Below are positions 9,229 through 18,401 of a stretch of 39,049 bases of DNA, piece after piece. The notes beneath the pieces were generated by a model. It was not told the DNA's origin, made no database searches, and worked only from the letters and a program-made list of their open reading frames with translations. The DNA lies in assembly GCA_016866385.1 (NCBI GenBank), contig VGMU01000020.1:1-39049 (forward strand), in the 5' to 3' direction. How positions within the stretch are numbered: position 1 is the first letter of the stretch; each line of letters starts with the position of its first letter. The translations under genes were made by a program, and so were the position numbers. The stretch is from Bacteroidota bacterium. Its GTDB lineage: Bacteria; Bacteroidota; Bacteroidia; Cytophagales; Cyclobacteriaceae.

Positions 9229-10149
9229 ATGAGTATAGCTATTGTCAGCCCTGGAAAAGACCCAAAACCTTGGTTAGAAGCCTTAAGACAGGTGGATTCC
9301 TCCTTGGATATTCAGGTTTACCCTCAAATAGAGGATCTTAAGAAGGTAGAAATGGCCTTAGTCTGGCAACATCCACCTGGATTCTTAAGAAATTTTCCTC
9401 ATTTAAAACTAATCAGTTCTCTAGGTGCGGGTGTAGATCATATTTTATCGGACTCCGAAATTCCTCATCACCTGCCTATAGTTCGGATAGTTGATGAAAA
9501 ATTGACTTGGTCTATGACCAATTATGTTTTAATGGGAGTGTTGAACTTTCATAGGCAGCTTTATCGTTATCAAAAAGATAAGGATAATGGAATTTGGGAC
9601 ATGTCTAATCCTGAAATCTCCATTAAAGTAGGAATAATGGGTGTGGGAGCACTAGGAGGAGATGTGGTAGATAAGTTGATGTATTTGGGGTTTGAGGTAT
9701 GCGGATATGGCCTTAATGATAAAAAGAGCTTATCTTTTCCTTATTTTGCAAAGCATCAATTGGATGACTTTCTTTCAGACATCAATGTGTTGGTATGCAT
9801 GCTACCTTTGACTTCAGAGACGGAGGGCATTTTAAATATAACCTTATTTCAAAAATGCAATCCGGGCACCTACCTGATCAATGTAGCTAGAGGCAAGCAC
9901 TTAATTGAAGAAGATTTGATTCCTGCATTTGAGGAGGGATACCTTTCTGGAGCCATGTTGGATGTTTTCCGAGTGGAGCCCTTGCCTAGGACACATGCCT
10001 ACTGGTCAGACTCAAGAATTCAACTAACACCGCATATTGCAAGTGTTACCAATCCAAAGGCAGCAGCTCCCCAAATCGTAGAAAATTACAAAAGGCTCAC
10101 TAATGGCCTTCCTTTACAGCATCAAATTAATCGAGTAAAAGAATATTAA
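9229..10149 (+). CDS. D-isomer-specific 2-hydroxyacid dehydrogenase (GhrA-like)
   Basis: This 306-residue enzyme most resembles glyoxylate/hydroxypyruvate reductase A, which reduces 2-oxoacids such as glyoxylate with NAD(P)H in the cytoplasm. The N-terminal substrate domain shows SLGAGVDHIL (residues 64-73). The Rossmann glycine motif is GVGALGG (138-144). The catalytic set is present: Arg221 in NVARGKHL, Glu250 in DVFRVEPLP and His269 in LTPHIAS. The GhrA-type ending with LPRTHAYWSDSRIQLTPH supports the subgroup. The exact oxoacid is not readable from sequence. A universal stress protein gene follows after 15 bases, so the two are probably co-transcribed. Confidence 0.9.
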   Translation: MSIAIVSPGKDPKPWLEALRQVDSSLDIQVYPQIEDLKKVEMALVWQHPPGFLRNFPHLKLISSLGAGVDHILSDSEIPHHLPIVRIVDEKLTWSMTNYVLMGVLNFHRQLYRYQKDKDNGIWDMSNPEISIKVGIMGVGALGGDVVDKLMYLGFEVCGYGLNDKKSLSFPYFAKHQLDDFLSDINVLVCMLPLTSETEGILNITLFQKCNPGTYLINVARGKHLIEEDLIPAFEEGYLSGAMLDVFRVEPLPRTHAYWSDSRIQLTPHIASVTNPKAAAPQIVENYKRLTNGLPLQHQINRVKEY

Positions 10150-10164
10150 GTATCACCCATACCC

Positions 10165-11007
10165 ATGAGTACTAATTTCACCATTCTCTGCCCTATAGAT
10201 TTTTCCGAATGCTCCCTCAATGCCCTGGAGTATGCATCCAAATTAGGAGAAAAATACAAGGCTCATTTGGTAATATTTCATGTACGCAATCATTTGGAGT
10301 ATAAAAAAATTGCACCCTTGGATCCAGAAGGAAATCATCAACGGGAGTATATTGAGAAAAAAATAAAAAGCTTGCAGGATGTTGTCTTGCAAGAAAGTTT
10401 TGGTAATGGATTAGTGAGTTGTGAAATAGCCATGGCAGATGGACCTATTGTGGAAGAGACTTTGGCTTTTGCTCGAGAAGTTCAAGCCAGCTTGATTGTT
10501 GTGGGCGCAGAAGGCCTTAGTGAAATCAAAGACCATTTATTTGGCAGCAGAGCGAGCAGTATGGTAATGAAATCGGAATACGATGTATTGGTAGTTCCCA
10601 AGAAGGCATTTTTTAAACGGCCTCGAAAATTGGTCTATGCATCAGATTACATTGCTGAAGATGCCTTAGCCCTTCAAAAAATTGTTGAAATGGCTAATTT
10701 CTATTCCTCAGAAGTTGACGTAGTTCATATCTCCTCTAGACATCGTGTGATAGATAAAGCCCTACATGCAAGTATGGTCGCTGAAATTAAGCCCCAATTT
10801 CATTATCCTATGATGCGATTTGTGCTCAAGTCCTTTCGAGATGATTTGGCCTTGGGACTTGAAAATTACTTGCATCTTGCCAAAGGTGATATATTAGTTT
10901 GCTTGGCCAAGAAAAAAAATTTTTTTGATCAACTTTTTACTAATAACCTATCCAGGAAAATGTCTTATTTTATCTCCAAACCCCTTTGGGTGGTCAAGAC
11001 TTTTTAA
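10165..11007 (+). CDS. Tandem universal stress protein (UspA family)
   Basis: The 280-residue protein contains two UspA-like domains (about residues 5-148 and 155-280), a common arrangement in Bacteroidota. The first domain keeps the nucleotide-binding pattern G-2x-G-9x-G-S: Gly114, Gly117, Gly127 and Ser128 in VVGAEGLSEIKDHLFGSRAS, so ATP binding is likely. The second domain has lost a clear version of it. Usp proteins are cytoplasmic and help cells survive stress or growth arrest; the target is unknown. It follows the hydroxyacid dehydrogenase gene by 15 bases. Its 3' end overlaps the end of the convergent TPR gene by 14 bases, and no terminator is visible between them. Confidence 0.92.
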   Translation: MSTNFTILCPIDFSECSLNALEYASKLGEKYKAHLVIFHVRNHLEYKKIAPLDPEGNHQREYIEKKIKSLQDVVLQESFGNGLVSCEIAMADGPIVEETLAFAREVQASLIVVGAEGLSEIKDHLFGSRASSMVMKSEYDVLVVPKKAFFKRPRKLVYASDYIAEDALALQKIVEMANFYSSEVDVVHISSRHRVIDKALHASMVAEIKPQFHYPMMRFVLKSFRDDLALGLENYLHLAKGDILVCLAKKKNFFDQLFTNNLSRKMSYFISKPLWVVKTF

Positions 11008-11710
11008 CCTTAGATAAGCCAAAAAAAGAGCTAAGAAAAGTAAAGAAACCTTTCCTAGATGTGGCATCAAGAAAAATCGACCTGAGGGTCGTGAGATAAA
11101 AGTCTAGACTTACTTTTTTGTCAGCCATAGCATTCTTAGGATTTTCCAAGGTAGTTTCTATATCATTTTTACCTCGCTCCGAGGGAGAAACAGGTGTTAT
11201 TTTCGGAACATATCCTACGAGCTCGTCTGCTTTGTTGAAGTGGCTTTGAGCCTGTTCTTTTCTTCCGAGCTTTTCTTCTACAAGACCCAAGTTATTTAAT
11301 GAAATAGCATCTTCTGGATCTAAATCTATGGCTTTTTGATAGTCTTCTATTGCACCTTCGTAATCCCTTATTCTATCTTTAAAATAAGCCCTGCTGCTGT
11401 ACCGATACGGGTTATTGGGTTCTAAGTTGGCTGCTCGATCAAATTCTTCTAAGGCTTCTTGATTTTTCCCCAGTAGATGAAGCACCACAGCTCTATCGCT
11501 AATGAATTCTGAATTGTAAGGCTCCACGACATGTAAGTAATCAAAATCATGAAGTGCCTCTTCGGTCCTGCCTAATCTCATTAAGATTCTCCCTCTATAT
11601 TGCCGAAATACCAAATGAGATTCCTCTTTTTGAATAAGCATATCAAAGTGATATAGTGCGGATTCAAATTCTCCCTTTTCGTAACAATCCTTCCCTTTTT
11701 CAAAACTCAT
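10994..11710 (-). CDS. Cytoplasmic TPR protein with C-terminal hydrophobic tail
   Basis: This 238-residue protein has no signal peptide and starts directly in TPR helices (MSFEKGKDCYEKGEFESALYHFD). At least four TPR units cover residues 1-165; the clearest is NPYRYSSRAYFKDRIRDYEGAIEDYQKAIDLDPEDAISLNNLG. The last 40 residues contain a short hydrophobic/aromatic stretch (FFTFLSSFFGL) followed by lysines, which could be a membrane-touching tail. It is a protein-interaction module of unknown partner. Its 3' end overlaps the universal stress protein gene on the other strand by 14 bases. Confidence 0.85.
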   Translation of the reverse strand: MSFEKGKDCYEKGEFESALYHFDMLIQKEESHLVFRQYRGRILMRLGRTEEALHDFDYLHVVEPYNSEFISDRAVVLHLLGKNQEALEEFDRAANLEPNNPYRYSSRAYFKDRIRDYEGAIEDYQKAIDLDPEDAISLNNLGLVEEKLGRKEQAQSHFNKADELVGYVPKITPVSPSERGKNDIETTLENPKNAMADKKVSLDFYLTTLRSIFLDATSRKGFFTFLSSFFGLSKVKKS

Positions 11711-11825
11711 AGCTAAAATATCTTCTGCAAAGAAAACCTAGAATCTCCATTCAAAGTTTATTTTTCTACTTTTTTCTTCTCCATGCTTGTATCTATTATC
11801 TTTAAGCTTGAGCGTAGTTTTGTTT

Positions 11826-12848
11826 ATGGCACATATCCCAGAAGAGGTACTCAAAGAACTGAAAGCGAGAAAGTTTGCCCCGATTTATTTTTTACAAGGG
11901 GATGAACCCTATTTCATAGACTTGATCAGTGATTACATAGAAAAAAATGTAGTTCCCGAAGCAGAAAGAGGTTTCAATCAGGTGGTCCTGTATGGTAAAG
12001 AGGCAAGCTTAGGTACTATTTTATCTCATGCTCGAAAGTTTCCAATGATGGCCGATAGGCAGTTGGTATTGGTTAAGGAAGCTCAAAACATTCCTGATTT
12101 GGGAAAAGAAGAGGGACAGAAGCTACTACTTTCTTACCTGTCTAATCCCTTGCCAAGTACGGTCTTGGTTTTGGCTCACAAGCATAAAAAATTAGACGGT
12201 AGAAGTAGCTTAAAAAAAGAACTTGAAAAGAAATCTGTTTTTATAGAAGCTGAGAAAATCAAAGATTGGAAACTTAACGATTGGATTGATTCCTACTTTA
12301 AAGAATTGGGTCACCACATAGATACCCATGCATCTCAACTTTTGGCCGATTCCATTGGAAATAATTTAGAAGTTTTGACCAATGAGGTAGGTAAAATGTT
12401 GTTGAACTTTTCAGAATCTACCCGATTTACGGTGGATCATATCTCCAAATATGTGGGGATTCACAAAGAATACAACAACTTTGAACTTACGAAAGCCATA
12501 GGGACTAGGGATGTGCTTAAGGCCAATGTAATTATTCATTACTTTATTCAAAACCCAAAAAACCATCCCATAATACCTATTTTTTCCCTGTTGTATTCCT
12601 ACTTCAGCAAAGTAGTTTTAATTCACAAGGCAGAACTACTTCCCGAAAGTCAATTGGCAAGTATGCTTGGAATCCATCCCTATGCATTAAAAGAATATGT
12701 TCAGGCGGCTCGAAATTACAAGTTAGGCAAGGTAATTGATGTATTTAAATACTTAAAAGAGGCTGATCTTCGTTTTAAGGGAGTAGATGCGGGAAGCATG
12801 GGTGAAGGGGAAATTCTTCGAGAGCTGGTCTACAAAATTGTACACTGA
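11826..12848 (+). CDS. holA: DNA polymerase III subunit delta
   Basis: HolA (delta) opens the beta sliding clamp as part of the clamp loader. The frame extends upstream to a TTG at 11787, but the natural start is ATG 11826: the protein then begins MAHIPEEVLKELKARKF and is 340 residues, the usual family length. The hallmark N-terminal block APIYFLQGDEPYFIDLISDYIE marks the AAA+-like delta domain, followed by FPMMADRQLVLVKEA. The C-terminal helical domain contains NNFELTKAIGTRD and ALKEYVQAARNY, typical of delta. It lies 14 bases before the large TPR gene and opens a long plus-strand gene run. Confidence 0.93.
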   Translation: MAHIPEEVLKELKARKFAPIYFLQGDEPYFIDLISDYIEKNVVPEAERGFNQVVLYGKEASLGTILSHARKFPMMADRQLVLVKEAQNIPDLGKEEGQKLLLSYLSNPLPSTVLVLAHKHKKLDGRSSLKKELEKKSVFIEAEKIKDWKLNDWIDSYFKELGHHIDTHASQLLADSIGNNLEVLTNEVGKMLLNFSESTRFTVDHISKYVGIHKEYNNFELTKAIGTRDVLKANVIIHYFIQNPKNHPIIPIFSLLYSYFSKVVLIHKAELLPESQLASMLGIHPYALKEYVQAARNYKLGKVIDVFKYLKEADLRFKGVDAGSMGEGEILRELVYKIVH

Positions 12849-12862
12849 TTACCTACTATACT

Positions 12863-15844
12863 ATGAAATATTGCCTAGTCCTTTTTTTTGGACTTAGTTA
12901 TGTAGCTCAATCATTTTCTCAATCCTCACTCTATCAAAACAGTGCTCAGCGTGTGCTGGATGAGCAAAGGAATTTTTTAGAGGAGAATTTATTTTCCACT
13001 TCTTTTTATGAGCATTCGCGATTGCTGTCCAATTCCCTACCTAGTCCTTTGCAAGAAGAGGCTGTTCTGGGAAAAGCTATTGCCTCGCTTCAGTTGGACC
13101 GTGCCGATGGAGAGGGGCTCATGAAGCAATTTCTTCGTGATTATCCCACTCATCCAAAAGCAAGTGAAGCAGCTTTTTATTTGGGGGATTATTTTTTTTA
13201 TAAAAAAAATTACCGTGAGGCTACATCTGCTTATACTTTGGCAAAACCTTCCTCCTTTAGCAGAGAGGAGAGGGCAGATCTGCTTTTTAAATTAGGCTTC
13301 AGTTATTTTGTTTTAAAGGAATATGCGGCTTCATCAACCTATTTGGATCAGGTAAAAAATCTTTCTTTTCCCAATGCGGCGGATGCATTTTATTACAGCG
13401 CTTGGATTTCCATGGAACAAGGAAATATGACTCTTGCCATAAGTGATTTTCAGCAAGCTGAAAAAAGCCCTAATTATGCTGCTAAAGTTCCTCATCTTGT
13501 TACTGCATTGTATTATCAGCTAGAAGATTATGAAAAAGCCATAGGATATGCACTTCCTTTAGTTAATAAAAATTTAGCATTGGATCGATTGGAAACGATT
13601 CATCTTTTTTTAGCGGAGGCGTATTATGCGAGTAAAGATTTTTCAAACGCAGCTTTTCATTATAAAAAAGTACTTCAAGAGCAGGGCAGGGAGCTTACTA
13701 GAGAGGAACAATACAAAGCTGGGATAGCCTTATTTGAAATTGAAGAGTATGCTCAAGCAACTACATTTTTAAAAGAGGTGGCTCTGGGTAATGACCTAAT
13801 AGCCCAATCGGCCAGTTATTACCTGGGTCATGCTTATTTAAATTTAGAAAGATACCCGCTTGCCTCTTCAAGTTTTCAGGCAGCAGCTTCGCTTTCAATT
13901 GATCCCAATCTACAAGAAGAGGCCAGGTTTAATTTGGCAAAAGTAAATCTCTACAGAGGTAATTTTCAATTGGCTATTTCCGCTTTAGATGACTATTTGG
14001 ATACCTATCCTAGGGGTGCACGTATGGATGAAGCGGAAGCTTTACTTTCCGATGCCCTGCTCAATTCAAATGATTACCTGCGTGCATTGGCGCAAATGGA
14101 TGGGCTTCGTAACAAATCTCCTAGGATCCAACAAGCCTATCAAAAAGTCGCCTATTATCAAGCAATTATTTATTACAGGGATAATAAATGGGAAGATGCC
14201 TTGTCCATGTTGAATAATTCCCAAAGGTATCCTATAGATGCTGACCTGCTTGCCGAAACTCATTTTTGGAAAGGCGAAATTTACAGTACACAAGAGAAAT
14301 GGGAAGATGCCATTGTTGCCTATAAGGCGGTTCAAAGAAAGGCAAATCCTAGGGATCCTTATCTACTTAAAGCCTATTTTGGTTTGGGATATGCTTACTA
14401 CAATAGCGAGGCCTATGCTCAGGCCGAACAGAGTTTTCAGGATTTTGTCAATCAATCCAAAGGTGCTTTTCTTCCAAACTACGATGATGCCGTATTGAGG
14501 TTAGGGGATTGCCAGTTGGTACAAAAGAAGTTTGAGGAGGCAAAAATCACGTTTCTTCAAGCCATAGAAGAGAAAAATACCTCTCTAGACTATGCTCATT
14601 ACCGATTGGCTACAATCAATAATTATTTAGGAAAAAATCTAGAGGCCCTCCAAGAATTAACCGTCTTGGAAAGGGACTTTCCAAGCAGTATTTATCTAGA
14701 AGATGGGCTTTACCAGAGGGGCCAGATTTTTTTAGAGGAACTTCGCTACCAAGATGCCGCCACGGCCTTTACTGTATTGATGCAAAAACGACCCAACTCA
14801 CCCATGCTACCTTTTGCCTTGGAAGGAAGAGCAGTGTCTAATTTTTCGCTAAAGAAGTACGAGGAAACAGTAAAAGACTATAAATTGATTTTGAATGAAT
14901 ATCCTGCTGCTGATAATGCTGAAAATGCATTGAAAGGATTACAAGAAACGCTGGCATTGCAGGATAAATCAGAGGAATTTGGAGAATACCTGAAGGCATA
15001 CCAAGCTGCAAATCCAAATGCAGGTTCTGTACAATTTTTGGCTTATGAATCTGCAAAAAGTCTCTATTTTGGAAAAAAATACCTGCAAGCGGGTAAGGCC
15101 TTGGAAGAGTATTTGACTACTTATCCATCCTCTAGCCAAACTCAAGAAGCTACTTTTTTTGCAGGAGATGCTTTTTATCAGGCGGGTGAATTGGATAAGT
15201 CCTATGAATTTTTCAAACTTTTTGAAACCTATCCCACCGCTCCACAGCGTAACCGAGCCTTTCAGTATTTAGGAAAAATTGAATTATCCAAAGCGAGATA
15301 TGCAGAAGCCAAGCATTACTTTGAACTTGTACTTCCAGAAGTACGCAGCAAACTAGAAGAAGCAGAAGTAACGCAAGGCTCTATGTTGGCTCATTTTGGA
15401 TTACAAGCTTACGAGCCTGCCATTCTCGCTGCTGAAAAATTACTCAGTTTGGATGGGGTATTGATGGGAAGCACAACTAAGGCTTTATTAATTAAAGGAA
15501 AATCCCAAAGGGAGTTGAATCAACTGGAACTTGCATCTTCCACCTTATTGAAATTGGTACAGGAATATCCAACAGAAGAAGGGGCAGAGGGACTTTTGAT
15601 TCTAGCGAAAATTCAACGAGATAAAAAAGATTATGCAGGAGCGAATGAACTGATATTCACCTATTCCTCTGCCTTCTCCTCCTATGAATTTTGGTATGGA
15701 AGTATGTTTATTTTCTTAGCTGAAAACTACATACAGCTGGGTGAGGTATTTCAAGCCAAGGCAACTTTGCAATCTGTCCTTGAGCAGGCCAGTGATGCAA
15801 CGGTAAAGCAACGTGCTGCATCTCTTTTAGAAACGCTCCAATAA
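12863..15844 (+). CDS. Large exported tetratricopeptide repeat protein
   Basis: This 993-residue protein has an N-terminal signal peptide (YCLVLFFGLSYVAQSFSQ, cleavage near residue 20) and is then almost entirely TPR helices. Units such as HPKASEAAFYLGDYFFYKKN, DPYLLKAYFGLGYAYYNSEA and SPMLPFALEGRAVSNFSLKK recur throughout. The spacing resembles YbgF/BamD-type periplasmic TPR proteins, but the length is much greater. It follows holA by 14 bases and precedes an outer-membrane barrel gene by three bases, with ExbB/ExbD/TonB-like genes further on. A periplasmic scaffold serving an envelope machine is therefore plausible. The specific role is unknown, and the conserved adjacency is recalled rather than tested. 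Confidence 0.88.
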   Translation: MKYCLVLFFGLSYVAQSFSQSSLYQNSAQRVLDEQRNFLEENLFSTSFYEHSRLLSNSLPSPLQEEAVLGKAIASLQLDRADGEGLMKQFLRDYPTHPKASEAAFYLGDYFFYKKNYREATSAYTLAKPSSFSREERADLLFKLGFSYFVLKEYAASSTYLDQVKNLSFPNAADAFYYSAWISMEQGNMTLAISDFQQAEKSPNYAAKVPHLVTALYYQLEDYEKAIGYALPLVNKNLALDRLETIHLFLAEAYYASKDFSNAAFHYKKVLQEQGRELTREEQYKAGIALFEIEEYAQATTFLKEVALGNDLIAQSASYYLGHAYLNLERYPLASSSFQAAASLSIDPNLQEEARFNLAKVNLYRGNFQLAISALDDYLDTYPRGARMDEAEALLSDALLNSNDYLRALAQMDGLRNKSPRIQQAYQKVAYYQAIIYYRDNKWEDALSMLNNSQRYPIDADLLAETHFWKGEIYSTQEKWEDAIVAYKAVQRKANPRDPYLLKAYFGLGYAYYNSEAYAQAEQSFQDFVNQSKGAFLPNYDDAVLRLGDCQLVQKKFEEAKITFLQAIEEKNTSLDYAHYRLATINNYLGKNLEALQELTVLERDFPSSIYLEDGLYQRGQIFLEELRYQDAATAFTVLMQKRPNSPMLPFALEGRAVSNFSLKKYEETVKDYKLILNEYPAADNAENALKGLQETLALQDKSEEFGEYLKAYQAANPNAGSVQFLAYESAKSLYFGKKYLQAGKALEEYLTTYPSSSQTQEATFFAGDAFYQAGELDKSYEFFKLFETYPTAPQRNRAFQYLGKIELSKARYAEAKHYFELVLPEVRSKLEEAEVTQGSMLAHFGLQAYEPAILAAEKLLSLDGVLMGSTTKALLIKGKSQRELNQLELASSTLLKLVQEYPTEEGAEGLLILAKIQRDKKDYAGANELIFTYSSAFSSYEFWYGSMFIFLAENYIQLGEVFQAKATLQSVLEQASDATVKQRAASLLETLQ

Positions 15845-15847
15845 ACC

Positions 15848-17557
15848 ATGAAAAGATCCATAAATTTTATTTTTTTCCTCGTTTTTGGGAGTATGAGCAT
15901 TGTTTCTGCGGTAGTAGCACAAACGAGCAAAGAAGGCAGTGTAAAAGATCAAGAATTTGTTATTAGTAAGGATCGGGTGTTGAGTCTTCCCAAGCAAAAT
16001 AGAGCATTTGAAAAATTACCAGTTTTGCCACAGCCTAAGGGAATGGGGGACATGAATTTTGATGTAAGGCCTTTTTTTATTGCTGTGCCTGCTTCCTTGA
16101 TAAAACCCAACCCTGAATTGAAATCATGGGAAACTCCTGAACTCACCATGTATCCTGGAGCTTTGACTTTGGGTTATGGCAGCTTTTTATCTCCCCTAGT
16201 GGATGCTAGGTACATGAGTACTACTTCCGATACTTGGCAATATGCAAGTAAATTTCATCACCAAAGTTTTGGCAAAGGTCCGGTACGTTGGATGGATGAT
16301 GAAAGCAAAGAATCTCATACCGAACTTTCAGGAGATGGGAGTTACTTTCTGGAAAAGGCGGAATTGTATTCCTCTTTGAGTATTCGAAGAGATGCCTACA
16401 GGTATTATGGGGAAAATCTAAACTTTGTGATTCCTCCGAATGTGGATTTTTCTGGGCCAATTTTCGATCCAAATCAACAGCTTCAAGGTAACTTAAAACT
16501 GGGTATACGGGATGTACAAAAGGTTGGCCGGTTTGGGTATGAAGGATTTTTGGTGCTCAATGGATTTAAGGATAGCTTTCTTGCAAGAGAACGTGAGCTA
16601 GGTTTTCAAGGTACCGCAAGTTTTAATCCCAACAAGGAGATGCATGGTAATTTGGCTTTGATGTATTACACCACGGATACAAAAGATAGAGAATACGACT
16701 TGAATAGAAACTTTCTTTCTATTCGTTCCCAAGGGAATTTTAGTTTTGGAGAAGTTAAGTTAACCGCGGGGTTGGTGCTGGTAGCAGAGAACGATTCCCT
16801 GGAAAATCCCAAATCAGGTATACGTATGTTTCCAGTAATTAAATCTTCGTATCAGTTAGGAAGAGATTTTACGGTGAGTGCATCGATTTCTGGAGACGTT
16901 CAACGCAATACTTACAGGAGTTTTGTACAAGAAAACCCTTTTCTTGGGCCTAGCAAACAATTGTTGAATACCATTACTCCGCTGGCAATTGCTGCTGGGG
17001 TAGAAGGATCATTTTCAGATAAAGTGATTTATAGGGGAGGAGTTGACCTGCGTCGCCAAAACAATCTGCATTTCTTTGTAAATTCTTATGCAGACACGTC
17101 TAGATTTGAGTTGGTTTATGATCCAAAAGTGACTGTATTTCAGGTACATTCCAGCATAGAAATTTCCTTAACCGAAAAGTATAGTCTTCAGGCCAGAGTG
17201 GAATACTTCCACTACAATTTAACTTCTCAAGAAGTAGCCTGGCATAAACCGACTTGGATTCTTCAAATGAACCAAAGGTTTACTCCTTATGAAAAATTGA
17301 ATTTTCAAGCAAACCTTCAAGCGTTGGGGAGCTTGCAAGCACGAGGATTTGAAAAAATAAATACTATCCCCAATGCCATGGACGTTTTCAAGTTACCCAT
17401 AGTGTTGGACCTTCATGCCTATCTGGATTATGATGTTTCTTCCCGTCTAACGGTCTTTGCAGAAGGAAACAACTTGCTCAATAGGAATAACAACAGATGG
17501 ATGAATTATCCCGTAAGGGGAATTCAAGGAATTGGTGGAATTCGGTATAAATTTTGA
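15848..17557 (+). CDS. Outer-membrane beta-barrel protein (TonB-dependent-receptor-like, no plug)
   Basis: The 569-residue protein has a signal peptide (residues 1-25, VVAQT cleavage region). Its alternating hydrophobic/polar strands with frequent aromatic girdle residues run from about residue 95 to the end. The final residues GIGGIRYKF end in Phe, the signature of outer-membrane barrels recognised by the BAM machine. NNLLNRNNNRWMNYPVRGIQ near the end matches the last strands of TonB-dependent receptors. No N-terminal plug domain or clear TonB box is seen, so it may be a receptor-derived barrel rather than a full transporter. It starts three bases after the large TPR gene, so the two are probably co-expressed and may act together. 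Confidence 0.85.
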   Translation: MKRSINFIFFLVFGSMSIVSAVVAQTSKEGSVKDQEFVISKDRVLSLPKQNRAFEKLPVLPQPKGMGDMNFDVRPFFIAVPASLIKPNPELKSWETPELTMYPGALTLGYGSFLSPLVDARYMSTTSDTWQYASKFHHQSFGKGPVRWMDDESKESHTELSGDGSYFLEKAELYSSLSIRRDAYRYYGENLNFVIPPNVDFSGPIFDPNQQLQGNLKLGIRDVQKVGRFGYEGFLVLNGFKDSFLARERELGFQGTASFNPNKEMHGNLALMYYTTDTKDREYDLNRNFLSIRSQGNFSFGEVKLTAGLVLVAENDSLENPKSGIRMFPVIKSSYQLGRDFTVSASISGDVQRNTYRSFVQENPFLGPSKQLLNTITPLAIAAGVEGSFSDKVIYRGGVDLRRQNNLHFFVNSYADTSRFELVYDPKVTVFQVHSSIEISLTEKYSLQARVEYFHYNLTSQEVAWHKPTWILQMNQRFTPYEKLNFQANLQALGSLQARGFEKINTIPNAMDVFKLPIVLDLHAYLDYDVSSRLTVFAEGNNLLNRNNNRWMNYPVRGIQGIGGIRYKF

Positions 17558-17575
17558 TAATCTCAAGTATTTAAA

Positions 17576-17606
17576 TTGGGCATTCCGTGGTTTTAATTTA
17601 GTTTCG
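17576..17606 (+). promoter_or_regulatory. Bacteroidota-type promoter for the SPOR-ExbB-ExbD-TonB run
   Basis: A TTG at 17576-17578 is followed after 20 bases by TAGTTTCG at 17599-17606, one base off the TAnnTTTG -7 element. It lies just before the ATG at 17626, and the spacing matches the -33/-7 layout known in this phylum. Confidence 0.55.
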
Positions 17607-17625
17607 TAAATCGCTCCTTTCAATT

Positions 17626-18396
17626 ATGTCAACAAAAGATAACGTATCCAAAGAATGGCCAGATCCTAAGGATTATGGTCTTCCTTTTGTTGAATTGAAA
17701 ACGCTTGCTGAGCTTAAATCTTCTGCGAAAGTGAAAATTTTGGAAAGTAAGTTTCAGGATGAGAATATAACTAAAGTAAAAAGTCCTACTATAAATTCAG
17801 TAGAACTAGGTGAAAAGTCAATTCCTAGAAATATTTCAGGTTCAACTAGTATTAAGAAGGTGGAAGCTTCTTCCTCTAAGGCCTGGATACTGGTTGTTAT
17901 CCTTCTATTTATTGGGGTTTCTGGAGTAATTGTGTGGCAACTAACAGGTGGAAATTTTGCAGGGTACTTTTCAAAAGCTAAAGATGTGGGCTTAGTTGAA
18001 AACAAAGAATCAAATGCTGATGAAATAAGAGATAATCCAGCACCTAGCACCTTATCAGAAGATAATACTCTGGTAGTAACTGATGATTCGCTTAGAATGA
18101 ATGATTTGGTTCCTTCGGTAAGCACCACAGCTGGGACATTAACTCTTATTAGCTCCAAAGAAGCATCTCCTAGATACTTTCTAGTTTATTCAAGTTTACC
18201 AGATGAGATGCAGCTTAGAAAAATGGCTTTAGAAATTCAAAATAATCATTCCGAAATGTATCTCATTGCTCCGAACCAAATAAGTCAGAATTATAGGTTA
18301 GCCATCGGAAAGTATGAAACTTGGCAAGAAGCTTCCAATGAACTAAATCGTTTGGAACAGATTTATGGTAAGGATTTATGGATATTGAATTACTGA
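17626..18396 (+). CDS. Single-pass membrane protein with C-terminal SPOR-like domain
   Basis: The 256-residue protein has a polar N-terminal region of about 83 residues, one transmembrane helix (AWILVVILLFIGVSGVIVWQL, about 84-105), an acidic Ser-rich linker and a C-terminal domain of about 75 residues. That domain (YFLVYSSLPDEMQLRKMALE, then YRLAIGKYETWQEASNELNRL) has the beta-alpha-beta-beta-alpha-beta pattern of SPOR domains, which bind denuded peptidoglycan at division sites. No signal peptide is present, so the helix is probably a signal anchor with the SPOR domain in the periplasm. The gene overlaps or nearly touches the following exbB/tolQ-like gene, linking it to the Ton/Tol-type motor. 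Confidence 0.8.
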   Translation: MSTKDNVSKEWPDPKDYGLPFVELKTLAELKSSAKVKILESKFQDENITKVKSPTINSVELGEKSIPRNISGSTSIKKVEASSSKAWILVVILLFIGVSGVIVWQLTGGNFAGYFSKAKDVGLVENKESNADEIRDNPAPSTLSEDNTLVVTDDSLRMNDLVPSVSTTAGTLTLISSKEASPRYFLVYSSLPDEMQLRKMALEIQNNHSEMYLIAPNQISQNYRLAIGKYETWQEASNELNRLEQIYGKDLWILNY

Positions 18397-18401
18397 TACC
18401 T

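Noticed and set aside
11815..11822. TAGTTTTG as the holA promoter element
   Set aside because: It is only three bases before the ATG, so initiation would fall on or after the start codon, and no TTG is correctly spaced; it is likely a chance match.
11787..11825. TTG start giving a hydrophobic leader on HolA
   Set aside because: HolA is cytoplasmic; ATG 11826 gives the normal N terminus and family length.
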